Shown: positions 22,616-35,119 of the stretch, one piece after another
Layout of the letters: every line of letters starts with the position of its first letter
Position numbering within the stretch: the stretch's first letter is position 1
Assembly (NCBI GenBank): GCA_917880885.1
Contig: OU862920.1
Location: forward strand, 44,629,019 to 44,693,018
Direction of reading: 5' to 3'
Length of the DNA: 64,000 nt
From: Limnephilus marmoratus
Taxonomy: Eukaryota > Arthropoda > Insecta > Trichoptera > Limnephilidae
The notes under the pieces: generated by a model
Database searches by the model: none
Told to the model about the DNA's origin: nothing
What the model saw: the letters and a program-made list of their open reading frames with translations, nothing else
Program-made: the position numbers and the translations under genes

Positions 22616-23472
22616 TAAACGACAAGTTCACCAATTCTTTTTTTCATTCAGCTTCCTCAAAGACGACTCTCCTCTAAACGATGAACTTTAATGTAGCTGT
22701 TTAAAGGTTAGAATAAAAAAAAAACATTATCGATAAATATTCATGTGATGCGGTTTTCGTCTCGCGAAAATTCACCGGAACCGTGAATTTCTTGCAAAGC
22801 CTTTACGACTTTCGTCTTATACGAGCTTCGCTAGAGCACGCCTGTCGTCTTTATCGTCTATATCCACTATACCTATCGTCTATACGCCGCGGATTTATTT
22901 ATATGGGAACTTTATGTCGTAGGCAATCCAATAGCGGCTTCCACGAACTCTGAAATACTAAAACTAATTTCATATGCGAGTAAACCCCCGCCCACGCCAA
23001 GGTGAGTCAATATTTTCTGTCTGCTTTAAAAATGTCAAATGCGAGGATATATTGAGACTGTTGAATTTTACGTATAAACAAAGACCCGCATTTGTTTATG
23101 AATGCTTGTTGAACGCGGGTCAATATAGCGCTGCCAACTGCATCAGAAAATGTATCCAAAACGTTTACCTATGCGATATTTGATAATATCTGCACGAAGC
23201 GTGTTCGAACTAGCAATATGTTTCCTCTGACAGAATTTCAAAATTATCTTGAAATTCATTGTGAAACACAACGGCTGTAAGTTCTAACATATTTTTGAGT
23301 GAAAGCTTCAACATCGATGCATCCTATTTACGTCCCTATCATATATCTACTGGTTAAAAAGAAGAAAACTCCAATATTCACCAAACGACCAAGGTACAGT
23401 TTTAGTATGGGATTCTGCAGAGGGGTTTTTGGTCAAGGTTCTAACCATAGTCTTAAAAATCAGAGTGGAATT
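22616..23472. other. Unassigned, with a GC-rich patch
   Basis: 22740-22940 is GC-richer with repeated TCGTCT words. A 69-codon frame at 22974-23183 (four Cys) is unrecognised. Confidence 0.4.
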
Positions 23473-23473
23473 C

Positions 23474-23690
23474 TCAAGCGGTAGAAGTGAAACCTTTAGA
23501 AAACTAAAGTAGACAAGAGTGGGGAGGCTACGAAGCACCACACAAAGAGGAGACCGATTATACTATCTCATTATCTCGCAGGCTAAATCCTATAGATGCA
23601 TGTGTTTGTCACTTTTTAGAGTCGCTATCTTTCGTCGCTATGTTTCACCGAGTTTCAAATCACAACGGTGCACAAGGTTTCACTTCAATA
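23474..23690 (+). repeat. MITE family A, copy 7
   Basis: GGTAGAAGTGAAACCTTTAG to CAACGGTGCACAAGG and TTTCACTTC. Small internal duplication TTTCGTCGCTATG. Confidence 0.8.
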
Positions 23691-23837
23691 TACTTAAAAA
23701 ATTAATGGACGCTATATCAGATATAGATCATAAACTCACCAAGCATCATGACTCAAACTAGAAAGTTCAATCCCTGTATACTCCCGTCCTTTGCCTCATA
23801 GTACTATTCCTATGTTCCTCCTCCCCCCCCCCTTTTT

Positions 23838-24300
23838 AAACGACTTCGAAAAGGAGGAGGTTCTCAATTCGACTGTATTTTAATTTTAATTTTATTTTTT
23901 TATTTTTTTTTTGTTTGTTACCTCAGAACTTTCGACTGGGTGAACCGATATTGATGATTCTTTTTTTTATTTGAAAGCTGGTGCTTCCTGTGTGGTCCCA
24001 TTTTAATTTGGTCTAGTTCTGACAATGGCATCCATGAGAAAATCATATGTCTTAAATTTGCATTAAGTATGTGCGCGACAAATGGACGAATAACTCAATA
24101 TCACGCCAACCGATTTCGATGATTCTTTTTTTATTGGAAAGGATGTACTTCAAGGGTAGTTTGATGATAGTTTGGTTAGGTTCTGATTATGGGATCCATG
24201 ACAAAGTAACGGAACTCTCCAATGCTGAAGAACAAATTTACGATACTCGGCCGAATCTTAATCGAATTAGTTAGTGTGCTTCAGATTCACTAAAAATCAA
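23838..24300. repeat. Dispersed repeat beginning AAACGACTTC
   Basis: AAACGACTTCGAAAAGGAGG, then two related blocks, GTGAACCGATATTGATGATT and GCCAACCGATTTCGATGATT, about 165 bp apart. This resembles a widespread insect repeat with AAACCGACTTC ends. AACGACTTC recurs inside the adjoining palindrome, so the two may be one element. Confidence 0.5.
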
Positions 24301-24663
24301 AAAATAAACAAAAGTTTTAACAAAACAAAAAAACGACTTCAAAAAATGCACTAAAGAGTAAAAAAATAATTTCGTATTCTTCTACAACTTTATAATCAAC
24401 TTACCTTTTCTACTCATCATTATGTAGGTACGATTGTTATTTTTGGAGTCGGTGTCAACCAAGGTACCCGCGGCCCGGCGTGTTCACTTGACAGCTCCTC
24501 TCCCGCCGACACCGACTCCAAAGATAACAATCGTACGTACATATTGATGAGTAGAAAAGGTAAGTTGATTATAAAGTTGTAGAAGAATACGAAATTATTT
24601 TTTTACTCTTTAGTGCATTTTTTGAAGTCGTTTTTTTGTTTTGTTAAAATTTTTGTTTATTTA
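24301..24663. mobile_element. Foldback element, 156-bp arms
   Basis: 24301-24456 and 24508-24663 are near-perfect inverse complements around a 51-bp GC-rich centre. Arms include AACGACTTCAAAAAATGCAC and TTTTGGAGTCGGTGTC with its mirror image. No coding sequence. Confidence 0.85.
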
Positions 24664-26460
24664 TATATTGTAACTAAAAACTAAATGAATTAAGAAAATA
24701 CCCTTACAATGTCACACTTTATCATTAACTATAATCAGTGGAAAGTTCATAATTGGCATAATTAACAACTTATTATTGTATTATTTTGTAATCTCTGATT
24801 TGCCGTCAACTTTCTCTAAAATAAATAAAATAAAATAAAAATAAAATAGCTGTTTGTTAGAGTCCTCTAATGGTAGCCACCTTCCGGACGGATCAAAAAC
24901 CGATTTAATGATATGATTGATACTATTGATCACATCGCTTGTGTCATCTGGCAGTGGTGTGTGGTAATACGAAACGTGTGATCAAAAAATCATAGCGTTG
25001 TCTTGCCAACATGCCGTATAGTTTTACAGCACCAATCGGTGCGGCAAAACAATAATTATTGTATAAAACTATTATTATATTGTGCGGTAAGGCAGGTAAG
25101 AAAATTAGTTTTTCTGTGTATTTAGTAAAAAAAAACATCAACATTTTTTCTTCTTATTGCAAAGCGGGTGGCACTATACGGGAGAACCATCCTCAGACGT
25201 GAGAACCTGGAATTTGACCTTTGTGGTAAACCACTCGGCTCTGGACTCTGGACGAAGAGGTTCGCGAGTTTGGTTCGGCAAATTGTTAATACATATTACA
25301 TACGTACATTTGAAAGGTGTGTAGTGGTATGTATAAGATACTCTCAAAATCGCGCTGGTAAGAGATAGGTTCTTTCAGAATCGAAGGTTGGTGGAAAATT
25401 CTTAGAAATGTCTAATTTTGAATTGCTAGGTACTTCCAAATACCTGACTTCCCCATCTTCTTTCAAACTCAAAACAATCAAGAAAAATCAGAATGCTATA
25501 GTTATAGTTTCACCGATACGTACAAAAATTGATTTAGATGGTAATGTTGTTATAAAAATTGCATTTCATTGGGTTTGGGTCATTATTCGTAGGTAGTACA
25601 TAAAACAACCACGATTTCTTCATCTTTTATGTACTGTACCTCTATTCACAAATGGTCTACACAAGAAAACAAAAAATACAACAGAACATATTTTTTGACG
25701 TTTTACTGAAAAATGTCTAGTTAAAACGTTCGAAGACCACACATGAAAACCCATAAGAAAAGTGTTAAAAATAATTAAAACCATAATATTATTTAAATTG
25801 CATTCACTTTACGATCGTGTAACATTGCATAAACAAACAGTACCGTTGAACGTCCTGTTTAAAGAAGGAGAGTGTAACATATTTATGATTAATCTTGTCT
25901 GTAAAAAATATGCAAATCTCGCAGTGAGTGCTGTGAAAAGATAAAGTTCCAAGTCTCGAAGGAAATGTTTACGGTGGATTAAAATAAACAGCAAAAATGT
26001 GGCGCGAATGGCGCCGCTAACGCTGAAGCTCGCTGTTTTTTTTTGTCGTCCTTGAGTATAAATGAGAGAAAATAAAAGTTAGGTCGTTACTAGACATAAG
26101 ATATATTACTTTTTATAGTTTACATCAGCAAACCATGTTAAAAAACGAACTTTAGAACATTGTTTCTACACGTACAATTACGGGTACAATTCTCGAGTGT
26201 ATTATATCTCACTGATGAATTATTAGCGAAGTTTGGTAGAGTCGTAGAAATTTTCAGACCACCGCCCTATCAGGATTTAAATTTTGCTTATAAGAGCTTT
26301 AGCTTTTAGCCCAAATCTCGAATTATAGAACTTTTCTCTTTCCATCCTTCCACTCTACCGAGTCCATGATTTCAATCCCACGACGATCCTCCAGGGGATG
26401 CTGCAATTTTATGCTCACTATGTCCAGTTATTATTATAATTTTTGTTTGTTTTATTATTT
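24664..26460. other. Mostly unassigned; weak SINE D fragment near 25325-25455
   Basis: 25325-25455 keeps AAGATACTCTCAAAATCGC, CTTTCAGAATCGAA and CTTCCCCATCTTC in family D order, heavily decayed. The remainder shows no gene or clear repeat. Confidence 0.35.
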
Positions 26461-26462
26461 CA

Positions 26463-26760
26463 CTAGCAGACCCGGACGCACGTTGCTGTGGCTAACGAAA
26501 CACAACGCCAACTAATGACAACCTAACCTAATCTAACTTAACCTTTATAACCAAAGCCATCTGTTAATTTGCATACATATCAAATCTACACCGTCCGCTT
26601 GCCAGCCCGCTCCCTTTATATATTATGTATTTCAACCAATTTACACAAAACCTTGACAAATTATATACCTAAACCTTCCTCTATCTATTGGTGAAAACCT
26701 CATGAAAATACGTTGCGTAGTTTAAAAGATCTAAGCGTACACACAGCGGGAGCGAAGAAT
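26463..26760 (-). mobile_element. Short non-autonomous Helitron
   Basis: Read on the reverse strand it ends CGGGTCTGCTAG followed by T. The body matches 38014-38307 (TGGTGAAAACC, TTTAAAAGATCTAAGCG, ACAGCGGGAGCGA). The 5' end is eroded, so the right edge is approximate. Confidence 0.7.
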
Positions 26761-27720
26761 TAAATTTTACATTACAATTTTCGTTAACATTATCACGACC
26801 ATCACACTTGGCTCAGGCCCATATCATGGACATTCGTATGTAGGCTATATTACAATGTAATATTAAGAATTGTTAATGTAGAGACACAAATAAAAACCAT
26901 ACCTAAAAAAGATAAATCATATATAAAACACCACAAAAATCAAAAGTAAAATATTTAAGGTGAATGATAAAATAGATATTTCAAAGATACTAGAAATAAA
27001 ATACTCAAATAATATTACGATGCAAGATTAAAAAACATGCAAAAGTGTATTATAAAACCACCCCTTTGAAAAAAGTCTAAATTACAGATTAGATCGGTAA
27101 AGAGCTCCTAAGAAACACTGATCGATACAAAAGATGAGTGAAATTTCTTAATTATAAAAATGGAAGAATGTAATATGTGAAGCGTAATTTTCAATTCATG
27201 TAATCTTTAAAAAAGCTCTCCCCTTTCAAATATTCAATGTTGTACATGGGTGGTAGAAAGGGATAAAGAATATTTGACTTTATATCGGTGCTCAATGCAT
27301 TGTATGTTTTAGGAGCGATGTACTAGAATTGTCGTCGAGCGAATGTGGTTCTAGATGTAGGGAGCACACAACCCAGGGTTGATGAAAAGCGGGCGTGTGC
27401 TAGATGTTGTGGAACCACCGGTAGGATGTTTTTCATTTTTAACGTATGCTTTTTTTAATAAATAACTATGGAATATCTATCTCAGACGGCCTTCATCTGG
27501 TTGAGTATTGAATTCTCGGTTACGATTCAGGAAGTCGCGCCCAGCATGCTTAACTAAATTTCATTCAATTAATTTGTGTCGTTTCAAAAAATATAAAATG
27601 CCTAACATATAAGATTATGTGTTTATTTTACTAGCGAATTTTGCGAGTTTAAATAAAAGATAAATAACTTTAAGTTCAAATTCTTTAGTTCGTAATTCGT
27701 TTATTGAATTTTGTGTTGTT
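26761..27720. other. Unassigned
   Basis: 27280-27430 is GC-richer and may be old LINE sequence, but no reading could be supported. Confidence 0.35.
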
Positions 27721-27724
27721 CTAA

Positions 27725-28375
27725 AGCGCGGGTCACATTATGCTGCTTACTGCTATGCTGCTGCTGCTTACTAGCGGCTGGTAGTAGTACCAGCTAGCAG
27801 CGGCGGGCAATCTGCTCACACTACTGTTGCTGCTACTTGCGTCTCGCACTCTCCAGTTAGTCATTCACTATATATGTCGTCTGTCAATTAAGCAGTTGTT
27901 GAGAGAGGGTGTCAGGGAACATAGTTTAGAAATGCTTAATCAGCTTCACCGCAAACAGAGACGATGGTGGGTCAGGCCATGGATACAAAGGAGGGAAGAA
28001 TTAGGGGCATCGTCAAGACTTCTCCAAGAACTCTCCAGACATTATAAATAACTTTAATTATATCAATTAAAAATTACAAATTATAAAATAGTCACAACTA
28101 AGCAACTTCACAAAAAAAACACGTGCTTTCTCGTTGCTGATAGACGCAATAGTAGTCAGACTGCGCTGCCGGCTGGTGCCAGCGGTCACGTGATTGATTA
28201 TTCGCCGCTGCCTGCTACCAAAAGTTAAACATGTCCAACTTCGTCAGCCGCTGACAAATACTCGCCGGCTGGCGACGCCAGCGCCGAATTTTGTTGTCAC
28301 ACCAAGCTGATCGACGGCTGGCAGAAGCGGCTTCTTCAACTCGCGACTGGCAACCAGCATAATGTGACCCGCGCA
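27725..28375 (+). mobile_element. PIF/Harbinger element, internally deleted
   Basis: Terminal inverted repeats GCGCGGGTCACATTATGCTG are perfect after the first base, with TAA on both sides (27722-27724, 28376-28378), the TWA target duplication typical of PIF/Harbinger. Subterminal regions are rich in GCTGCTGC and GCCGGCTGG words. The interior keeps the start of a transposase. Length 651 bp. Confidence 0.9.
27827..28051 (+). pseudogene. Harbinger transposase N-terminal remnant
   Basis: The open frame ends with RRWWVRPWIQRREELGAS and RLLQELSRHYK before TAA. The WWVRPW...R...G....L..EL pattern is the familiar N-terminal motif of HARBI1-like transposases. All DDE catalytic residues are absent; about 40 residues are convincing. 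Upstream codons are part of the same open frame but not recognisable. The surrounding terminal repeats and TSD support the assignment independently. Confidence 0.75.
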
Positions 28376-29657
28376 TAAAATGCACTTCAGTTTGCCTGTC
28401 ATAAATGATTACGCGTATATAAATATACCATCATTTTAAAAACAAAGTAAACTATACAAAAATATTCTATATCGTTTCTGACGATAAAATATTATATCTG
28501 AAGTTCTAACCTCACCCAATATACACGCAGATATGTGCCTGGTACATTGATAGAAATGAGGGTTTATCGCAAATAAAAAAATAAACTCCTTTAATGTTAG
28601 AGGAAAGCTCTTTGGAAGGAACAGACAAGAGGCTGTACCACTGTACGTGCTTCCAGCCGGTCTGATCGCTCCCCGGTCCCATTCTTATGAAGGATATTAT
28701 TCTCAGACAATGTCTCCCAGTTTTATATATAAAATTATTCTCAACAATGTACATAATATATCTCGGCATGAATTTTATCAGACTCGGAGACTGGAATACT
28801 GAAGCAAAGTGAGCGAAAGCAGGGAACGTATTATATAAAGTTCATCCCAAAGAAACTCGTAAACTCCACTCCACTACCTAATGAATTATTTATACGTAGG
28901 TATGTGATTATAATGCTAACTGTCCATTTGACGGGCTGTGGGTATCCCACAAGGTTCGTAATATTATCTAAAGCATTTACTTCGCTTATATTTACGAAAC
29001 ATTTCACACAACTCAGCCAGGATTATGAAGATTGAAAAGTTGAGTAACTCGGCTATTAAACCTGAATGTTTCTCGCTGGATTTGGTGTGGAAAATCAAAT
29101 GGGTAACTGCATATTATTAACTCAAAAGAAACTTATCAAAACTTAATATAAGTGGAAAATAGGAGCCCTTTTATCTGTATTAGTATAAAGTTTGTGCAAT
29201 GCTTCACCTGCAGATTGACAGTTGATTACCTTAACTTCAATTTTTTAATGTTTCGTGTTAGGTTTGAAGGGGATGATAAAATTGTGTAAACGCGTATTAT
29301 TTCAAACAATTTGTAAGCGACGCAAGGTTTCTAGCAAAACAAAATGCTAATAGAAGTTTTAACCCAGTATATTTGTTCGGTTTTCGGAATAACTCCAAAA
29401 GGTCTCTCCATAAAAATCGTTGTATCTTACTTACTATCACAGTGAGAAATATGATATAATTGGTGTTAGAAAGAAAAACAAAACACTACGCTTTGTATTC
29501 AAATATAAAAACTAACCACAAAAGAAGTAAAATGTACACCTTTATGAAATCAAAGTTTCGAAACGTAACTTGAAGAAAAATTTGAGAAACTTTGGGAATT
29601 TTTAATTCTTTATTTTTACATGGAATGACTAAAAAGTGAAGGGAAATAACGTTTATA
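28376..29657. other. Unassigned
   Basis: An 85-codon reverse frame (28512-28769) has no recognisable feature. AT-rich otherwise. Confidence 0.4.
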
Positions 29658-29658
29658 A

Positions 29659-30776
29659 TCTTAATATATAAAACAAAGTCGGGTTAGTTACACTATTTAT
29701 AACTCGAGAACGGCTGAACCGATTTTGATGATCTTTGATTTGTTGGATTTGTCTCCGCCCCGGATAGGATAATAACTATTAAAACATCGCAAAAATTCAC
29801 GAAAAAGAAAGTTATGACGATAATTCATTTCCTCATACATTTAATATGGAACGAATTTTCATCTTTTGAAAGAGCTGAAGGAATATTGTGGTAGGTAGGT
29901 ATAATATTGCAGTTTGCTTCTATTCCAAAAATTCAAAAACGTCAAATGTCAATGTGCTGATTGTTTTTGTTTTGTTCTTAAACATATAATGCTGCCTCTC
30001 TTTCTTACACACTTAATGTCAATAGCCGAAAATGAGACAAACGGTGAACGTATGTCTCCACCCATCCAAAGGAAAGACAATTATTAAAATAAAAAACCCT
30101 CACACGTATAAAGAAAATGAAAAGCAAAGTTTTATTTTACATCAGTTCCACAACACATGAGGCCCCGAAGAAAATTATTTTCCTCAGGGCCTGTGTCATC
30201 TTAGGGGATGTTGTGTGGAGGTCTTTTTAAGGAAGGGAAGGATAGGAACTTCTGGGAAGGAAAAAGATATGAGGGGAGGGTAGGAATCTGGGGTCAGTGT
30301 GTCCGGTAGTGACGGACGTATGAATCCATCCCTCCAACTGCGGTGCAAGGCGTTGGGTCGAGAGAGTCCAGCTGCAAAGGTCAAAAGGCTCCCTCAACCA
30401 GTCTCTCTCGATTCAGTCCGCCACGCAGCAGGTGGGCAGACGTATCCGCCGCCAAGACACGGACAAACGTCACCCCATAGCGAACCGCTTAAGGTGCGAT
30501 TCCTAAGGGTGACCTATGGGTGACGTATGACAGAGGTGTTGGTTATCTAATAAATGGTTCCCGGTTCACAAATTATCGTAATTAAGTGAAAAAAAAGAAA
30601 ATCACAAAACATATAAATCCATACACAATGCCATCTCTGATACTGACAAAATCAAAACACGGACAGTTGTGCATTGATGATTGCTTCATTGTGTAATTTT
30701 TGACTTAATAAAAAAACTGAATTTAATTCAACAGTTATAGATACTGAAGCGGTACGAAGTTCGTCGGGTCAGCTAG
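29659..30776 (+). mobile_element. Non-autonomous Helitron carrying a SINE-like insert
   Basis: Begins TCTTAATATATAAAAC after an A, with CTGAACCGATTTTGATGA close by. Ends GGGTCAGCTAG before a T, with the ACGAA/TTCGT inverted word just upstream. This fits Helitron ends (5' TC, 3' hairpin plus CTRR, insertion between A and T). A family F copy occupies about 30120-30545. No Rep/helicase sequence. Confidence 0.8.
30120..30545 (-). repeat. Family F SINE-like repeat, copy 1
   Basis: Left side matches the 3' end of the LINE at 46470, including the hairpin arm CCTCAGGGCC and GGAGGTCTTTTTAAGG. The right side is F-specific: GACGGACGTATGAATCCATC, AAGGCTCCCTCAACCAGTCT, CCGCCAAGACACGGACAAAC. Several short open frames here are incidental. 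Confidence 0.7.
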
Positions 30777-32465
30777 TTTTTATATAAAACATTTGTGTGT
30801 TTTTTTTTCGTTATCTGTAATTTTGGTTAAAAAAACGTAAAGTGAGTCATTTTTACAACTTTTTTATATTTCGAAAATTTTATGTTTACTTTAATCTACA
30901 AAATGTGAAAGCGTATTTTTTCACCTTTCGAAAACAGTTTTTGTTTTTGGATGCGTTCAGAAATTTTCTAAGATTCTAAGTGGTTAAATTCTTTAACTCA
31001 CAATGTTAAACACTTTCAAGTATTATAGCTCTGCAACATCAAAACACAACATGCCAACCTAATCAGGTCAACTGAATCAATTAAGTAAAAGGGCTATTGT
31101 AATTTTTTTAAACTTCCGCGTTTTGAATTAGGACGCTCGAGTGGGTACTCCCGAGTCGCGGTTGCACACTTTGTTCATTTGTTGGTGCTGCGTCGGTTGT
31201 GTGGTTGTGACTGGTCCGCCCACACCCCCGGCCGGGGGTGTGGGAGGGTAGGAGAGGCTGTGGAGAGCAGGGGAGAGGAGAGGAGACGGGGAATGACAAC
31301 CGGTCGGATATTCCAAGCCCTCCCAATGCAGCGTGGCACCGAATGAACGAGTGTTATGAAATCGTACCGCAGCCTATTTTACCACTCTATTGACCGCTGA
31401 TCTATGCATTAGCAGATGGTGATCCCACTACACGCAACACTACAGATGTTTAAGTGTTCAAGTATAAAGCGACGACAGTTAAACAGAATTTTTATCGCCA
31501 CATCGAAAAGATCATCTTAATCTACATTAAGAGATTACATTAATATACTTTGTGATACAATTATTAATAAAAACAATATAAGATTTTTTTATTCACGCGA
31601 GATCCATTGGCCCAGACCTGGCATACATACATTATGCAGTCTAGCTTCTACCCCTACATTTATATAAGTCCTAGGTACCTACAACCAACATTGCTCGAGA
31701 CAGATCATTCACCCTCAGTAAATAAAATAATACTTTTTGTTAAAATGTTATTTAGCTTTACAAGCAATTTAGTTTTTTCATTATTTTGTGCAAAATGATT
31801 TGTTATTAATTACCATAATGCTGGTATTATTTGAAAATGCTAATCACCAGAAGAAGGTAAACGAGCAGGTGCTTTTAAATTAAAATGTCAACACGCTTGT
31901 TTGCAATTAAATGCACCTAGGTAATTATGTTTTTACTTTATGCCAATAATTTCCAATAAAGATTTTTGAACTTATCGGAGAATGTCATAATTTAAATAAT
32001 ATAATAATACACCTTGTCACTTATGTCGTACTTTATATCGATTAACATAAAATTTTAAACATATATAGTAAGGAAGAAAACAACATTCAAAAGTGCTTTT
32101 TCCGAAAGGTTTATAAAATAATTGTACCATTTACTACCCGGCTTTGTTAGAGGTTTAAAAAAGTTTTCATATTGAAAAGTCGAAAAATATATAACGAATG
32201 AAATGCCATCTTGCTTAATTATTTTCAATAGAAATTTGAGCTCATGATGGAAATAGTTAAAAGTATAAATTGGCTTGTTTGGCCTAGAAACGACAAAAGG
32301 TAAAACTTAAGCAAATTTTATGCCACAACTGTTACAGAATTTTGATGCAAATTTTTGCGAATTAATTAATTAATAATGTCTACAAAATATCACGTCGATA
32401 TACGAGAGTTTTTTGATGCTTCAGATATATAGGACAAATTTTCTGCTTTGTTTTTTAGATTTTAG
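30777..32465. other. Mostly unassigned; GC-rich patch at 31130-31330
   Basis: The patch is the most GC-rich non-repeat part of this interval and contains a 26-bp perfect palindrome. No domain is recognisable in the short frames across it. The rest is AT-rich. Confidence 0.45.
31219..31244. repeat. 26-bp perfect GC palindrome
   Basis: CCCACACCCCCGG is followed immediately by its inverse complement. Stands out against AT-rich surroundings. Confidence 0.9.
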
Positions 32466-32469
32466 ATAA

Positions 32470-32690
32470 TACTAGTTGTCGGGTACCCGGCGATGCTCGG
32501 GGTTATGGATATAAAGTTTTGAGGTTGCGAATTCTAGTAAACCGGATGTAATTACTAAGTAGAAATAATATTATGAAGTGGATGGTTTGAAAGGGGCTAT
32601 TGTGGACCATGGAGAGGGTGGGAGAGGGGGGGGGGATGCGTCATTATGTAATGTCACCATAAGTGCAATCTTATACAAATTTTTCTCCCC
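32470..32690 (-). mobile_element. Helitron 3' end fragment
   Basis: On the reverse strand it ends GGGTACCCGACAACTAG followed by T, a common form of insect Helitron terminus. The 5' part is lost, so the right limit is a guess. Includes a purine/G run near 32619-32635. Confidence 0.5.
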
Positions 32691-32744
32691 CTAATTTTCT
32701 TTATTAAACTTTATTTTATTCGTCCTCCATTTACTTCCACTTCT

Positions 32745-33052
32745 CATATTTTCCTTACACCCCTTTCATAGTTTATCCGATCTAATTTCTATAGCATTTA
32801 GCTTTCTTTCATCCTTGCCATCTCTGCCAGTTCCATGCCTCACTGCCGTACATCAGCGCTGGTATCAGAACTTCATTGAGAACTGATAGCTTCGCTTATT
32901 CCGTTATTTATTTAAGAGTGTCAGGGCGTTTAGTCCACCATCGAAGTTTCTTTCAGTTACCCTGCGTTCAGTATTCTTAACAGACTTTCCGTCACTCCTA
33001 AACATGCTTTCCAAATACGTAAACCCATAAACATCATCCATAAGTATACACC
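32745..33052 (-). pseudogene. LINE reverse transcriptase fragment
   Basis: Reverse-strand reading gives TYLESMFRSDGKSVKNTERR, then VLIPALMYGSEAW and KLNAIEIRSDKL in different frames, matching in order the well-known C-terminal part of insect LINE polymerases (YLGS...DG....EI..R, ..LIPTLMYGSE.W, ..NA.EMR). At least two frameshifts and several stops. The YxDD region is not present. Confidence 0.75.
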
Positions 33053-33870
33053 GTAGTGATTATTTTAAAGAAAATAGTGAATTTATTAAAAATTTCCTAT
33101 GGCAGGGGTGTACCATACGGCAGAACGATGTTCTAGCACAGCACAGCATGACAAGAGGAATGGTGCTGTTGAACGAAATATCGGAAACACTAAATATATA
33201 TAACTCTTCTTTAGATAGCCTTAAGATTTTTTTGTATAATAATCATCTTCCTAGGTGTTAAGACTGTCAAAATGAGAAAATTGTACAGTAATTGGATAAA
33301 AAATCTGTTGTACAATTAAAAAAAAAAAAAAAAAGTCATACAATAAACGATTCCCGGAGCAGCGGTACCAATACCCGCCTCCCAAATTGGTGTTCCGTTA
33401 TTATTCCCAGTAGTACGTTTAGTACATGTTTTATTACATGTAATTTTAACTTTTTGCTATCTCAACTTGAGGTTTACAATACTGTACTGTGCTATTTATA
33501 AAAAACTATTTAATAAAACTACCATGTGTTGACATTAATTTAGCCCCGTATCTCATTAAGCGCAGAGATATTCGTAAATAAAATATGTAAACAAACTTTT
33601 TTCCGAACGTATACCTATATGTAAATATTAGTTAATATATTGCCCCACAGTTGCTGGATTTTGTGACTTTCGTGAAGGCAATGATACCAGAATGGACAGA
33701 GCAGTCAGTAGGCGTAAAATCCTGTTGTCACATAGAAAGTCCTATAAATAATACCCACTTGCTGTGAAAACCGTGTCCGATCAAATGGGTTACTATTGAA
33801 ATTTTACAGTGTTTTCGACTCGGTACGAGACTACCAGACAGATAGTACCTACTACGTCGTACATACCTTG
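33053..33870. other. Unassigned
   Basis: Includes a 15-A run near 33320-33334. No gene-like signal. Confidence 0.4.
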
Positions 33871-33872
33871 TA

Positions 33873-33982
33873 CAGGGTGTTTCAGGAATACCCAACAGAT
33901 TTTTACCATAAATCTACTTTTTTTACTCCGAAGCCAAGGAATCGCTGGCTGAAGTCTGTCCGGTTAATCCTGAAACTCCCTG
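33873..33982. mobile_element. 110-bp MITE
   Basis: Inverted ends CAGGGTGTTTCAGGAATA and (inverse) CAGGGAGTTTCAGGATTA. Very short; superfamily unknown, target duplication unclear. Confidence 0.65.
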
Positions 33983-34836
33983 TTTGTACCTATACATAGT
34001 TATGTTGTATATGCCTCCGGGAGAACGGGTCGATTTACATACAAATAAATCAATTTGTATCTTGTTAGCCGGGGTAGGTACTTAATATATATTGAGTGCT
34101 TTTGATTACGACAAACACAGCATTTTGAATTAATTAGCATTAAGTAGGTGATTGCGTGTTGTGTTTTATACACGAAACATCACTATAACTTAATACGATG
34201 ATAACAATCAAATAACACAATACTTTGTAGTGTAATAACTTCATTACCGTAATGTATGGTCTTTATACATAATTCTTTTTCAAATACTTTGTTATGTAAT
34301 AAAATAGAAAATCGCATTTTGTGAAACTCTAAAGATATCTAAATTTTTAAATTGTGAGCTGACTCTTTTTATAAAAGTCGTGGCGCTTTGACTTATGACT
34401 TTTGACTTGTGAAAATTTTAGACGTTATAATTAATACAAGAGGCTTATCAAATGAAATACATATTTGCCCACGTAAGAACAAAAGTTATGGCTAGTTTTT
34501 CATAAAAGTTTAAAAAAACTTATTTTATTAGAATTTTAAATGAAAATATCAATTTTCTTCATAAACATGGCAGACAAGTTTATGGTTCTGGATAATTATT
34601 ATTATCGGAATAATGTCACAGCAATATGCCTTGTTAATGGTTTATGTAAAAAATATACGTTTTGGCAAACGTAAAATTAATGGAAAGTCTGATTATGTTA
34701 AAATGACAGTATAATCGTGAAGAAAAACTGTCACTTAAGATTAACATATTTATTTTCCCAAAAATGTTTCTTGACAGGTGAATGGCCATTTTTACATGAT
34801 ATATGGAAACATTTTAAAACTTTTTAATCTTTATTT
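33983..34836. other. Unassigned AT-rich stretch
   Basis: Nothing recognised. Confidence 0.4.
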
Positions 34837-34837
34837 T

Positions 34838-35068
34838 TTTTAAGTTAAAACTTATTTAGCACTGTTGTTATTTGAAACTTGATGAACTGAAAAATGGCGA
34901 CACTAAAAAGAGAAAACATTTACATCTATAGGACTTAGCCTGCGAGAGAATGAGCTAGAATAATCGATCTCCTCTTTGTGCGGTGCTTCGAAGCCTACCC
35001 ACTCTTGTCTACTTTAGTTTTCTGAAGGTTTCATTTCTACCGCGTGTGAACTGCACACTTGAAATTTT
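34838..35068 (-). repeat. MITE family A, copy 8
   Basis: AAGTTAAAACTTATTTAGC to CTACCGCGTGTGAACTGC; full length. Confidence 0.8.
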
Positions 35069-35077
35069 TTGTCGTTA

Positions 35078-35116
35078 CCGGTTTCATAGGGTCATCTTCA
35101 GACTATTAGAATTTTC
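35078..35116 (-). repeat. Short CTGAAGA...GAAAC motif
   Basis: Reverse strand reads CTGAAGATGACCCTATGAAA followed by CCGGTAACG. This has the two invariant words of a hammerhead ribozyme core but no good stem II, so it is only a resemblance; compare the palindromes at 52581 and 57874. Confidence 0.35.
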
Positions 35117-35119
35117 TCC

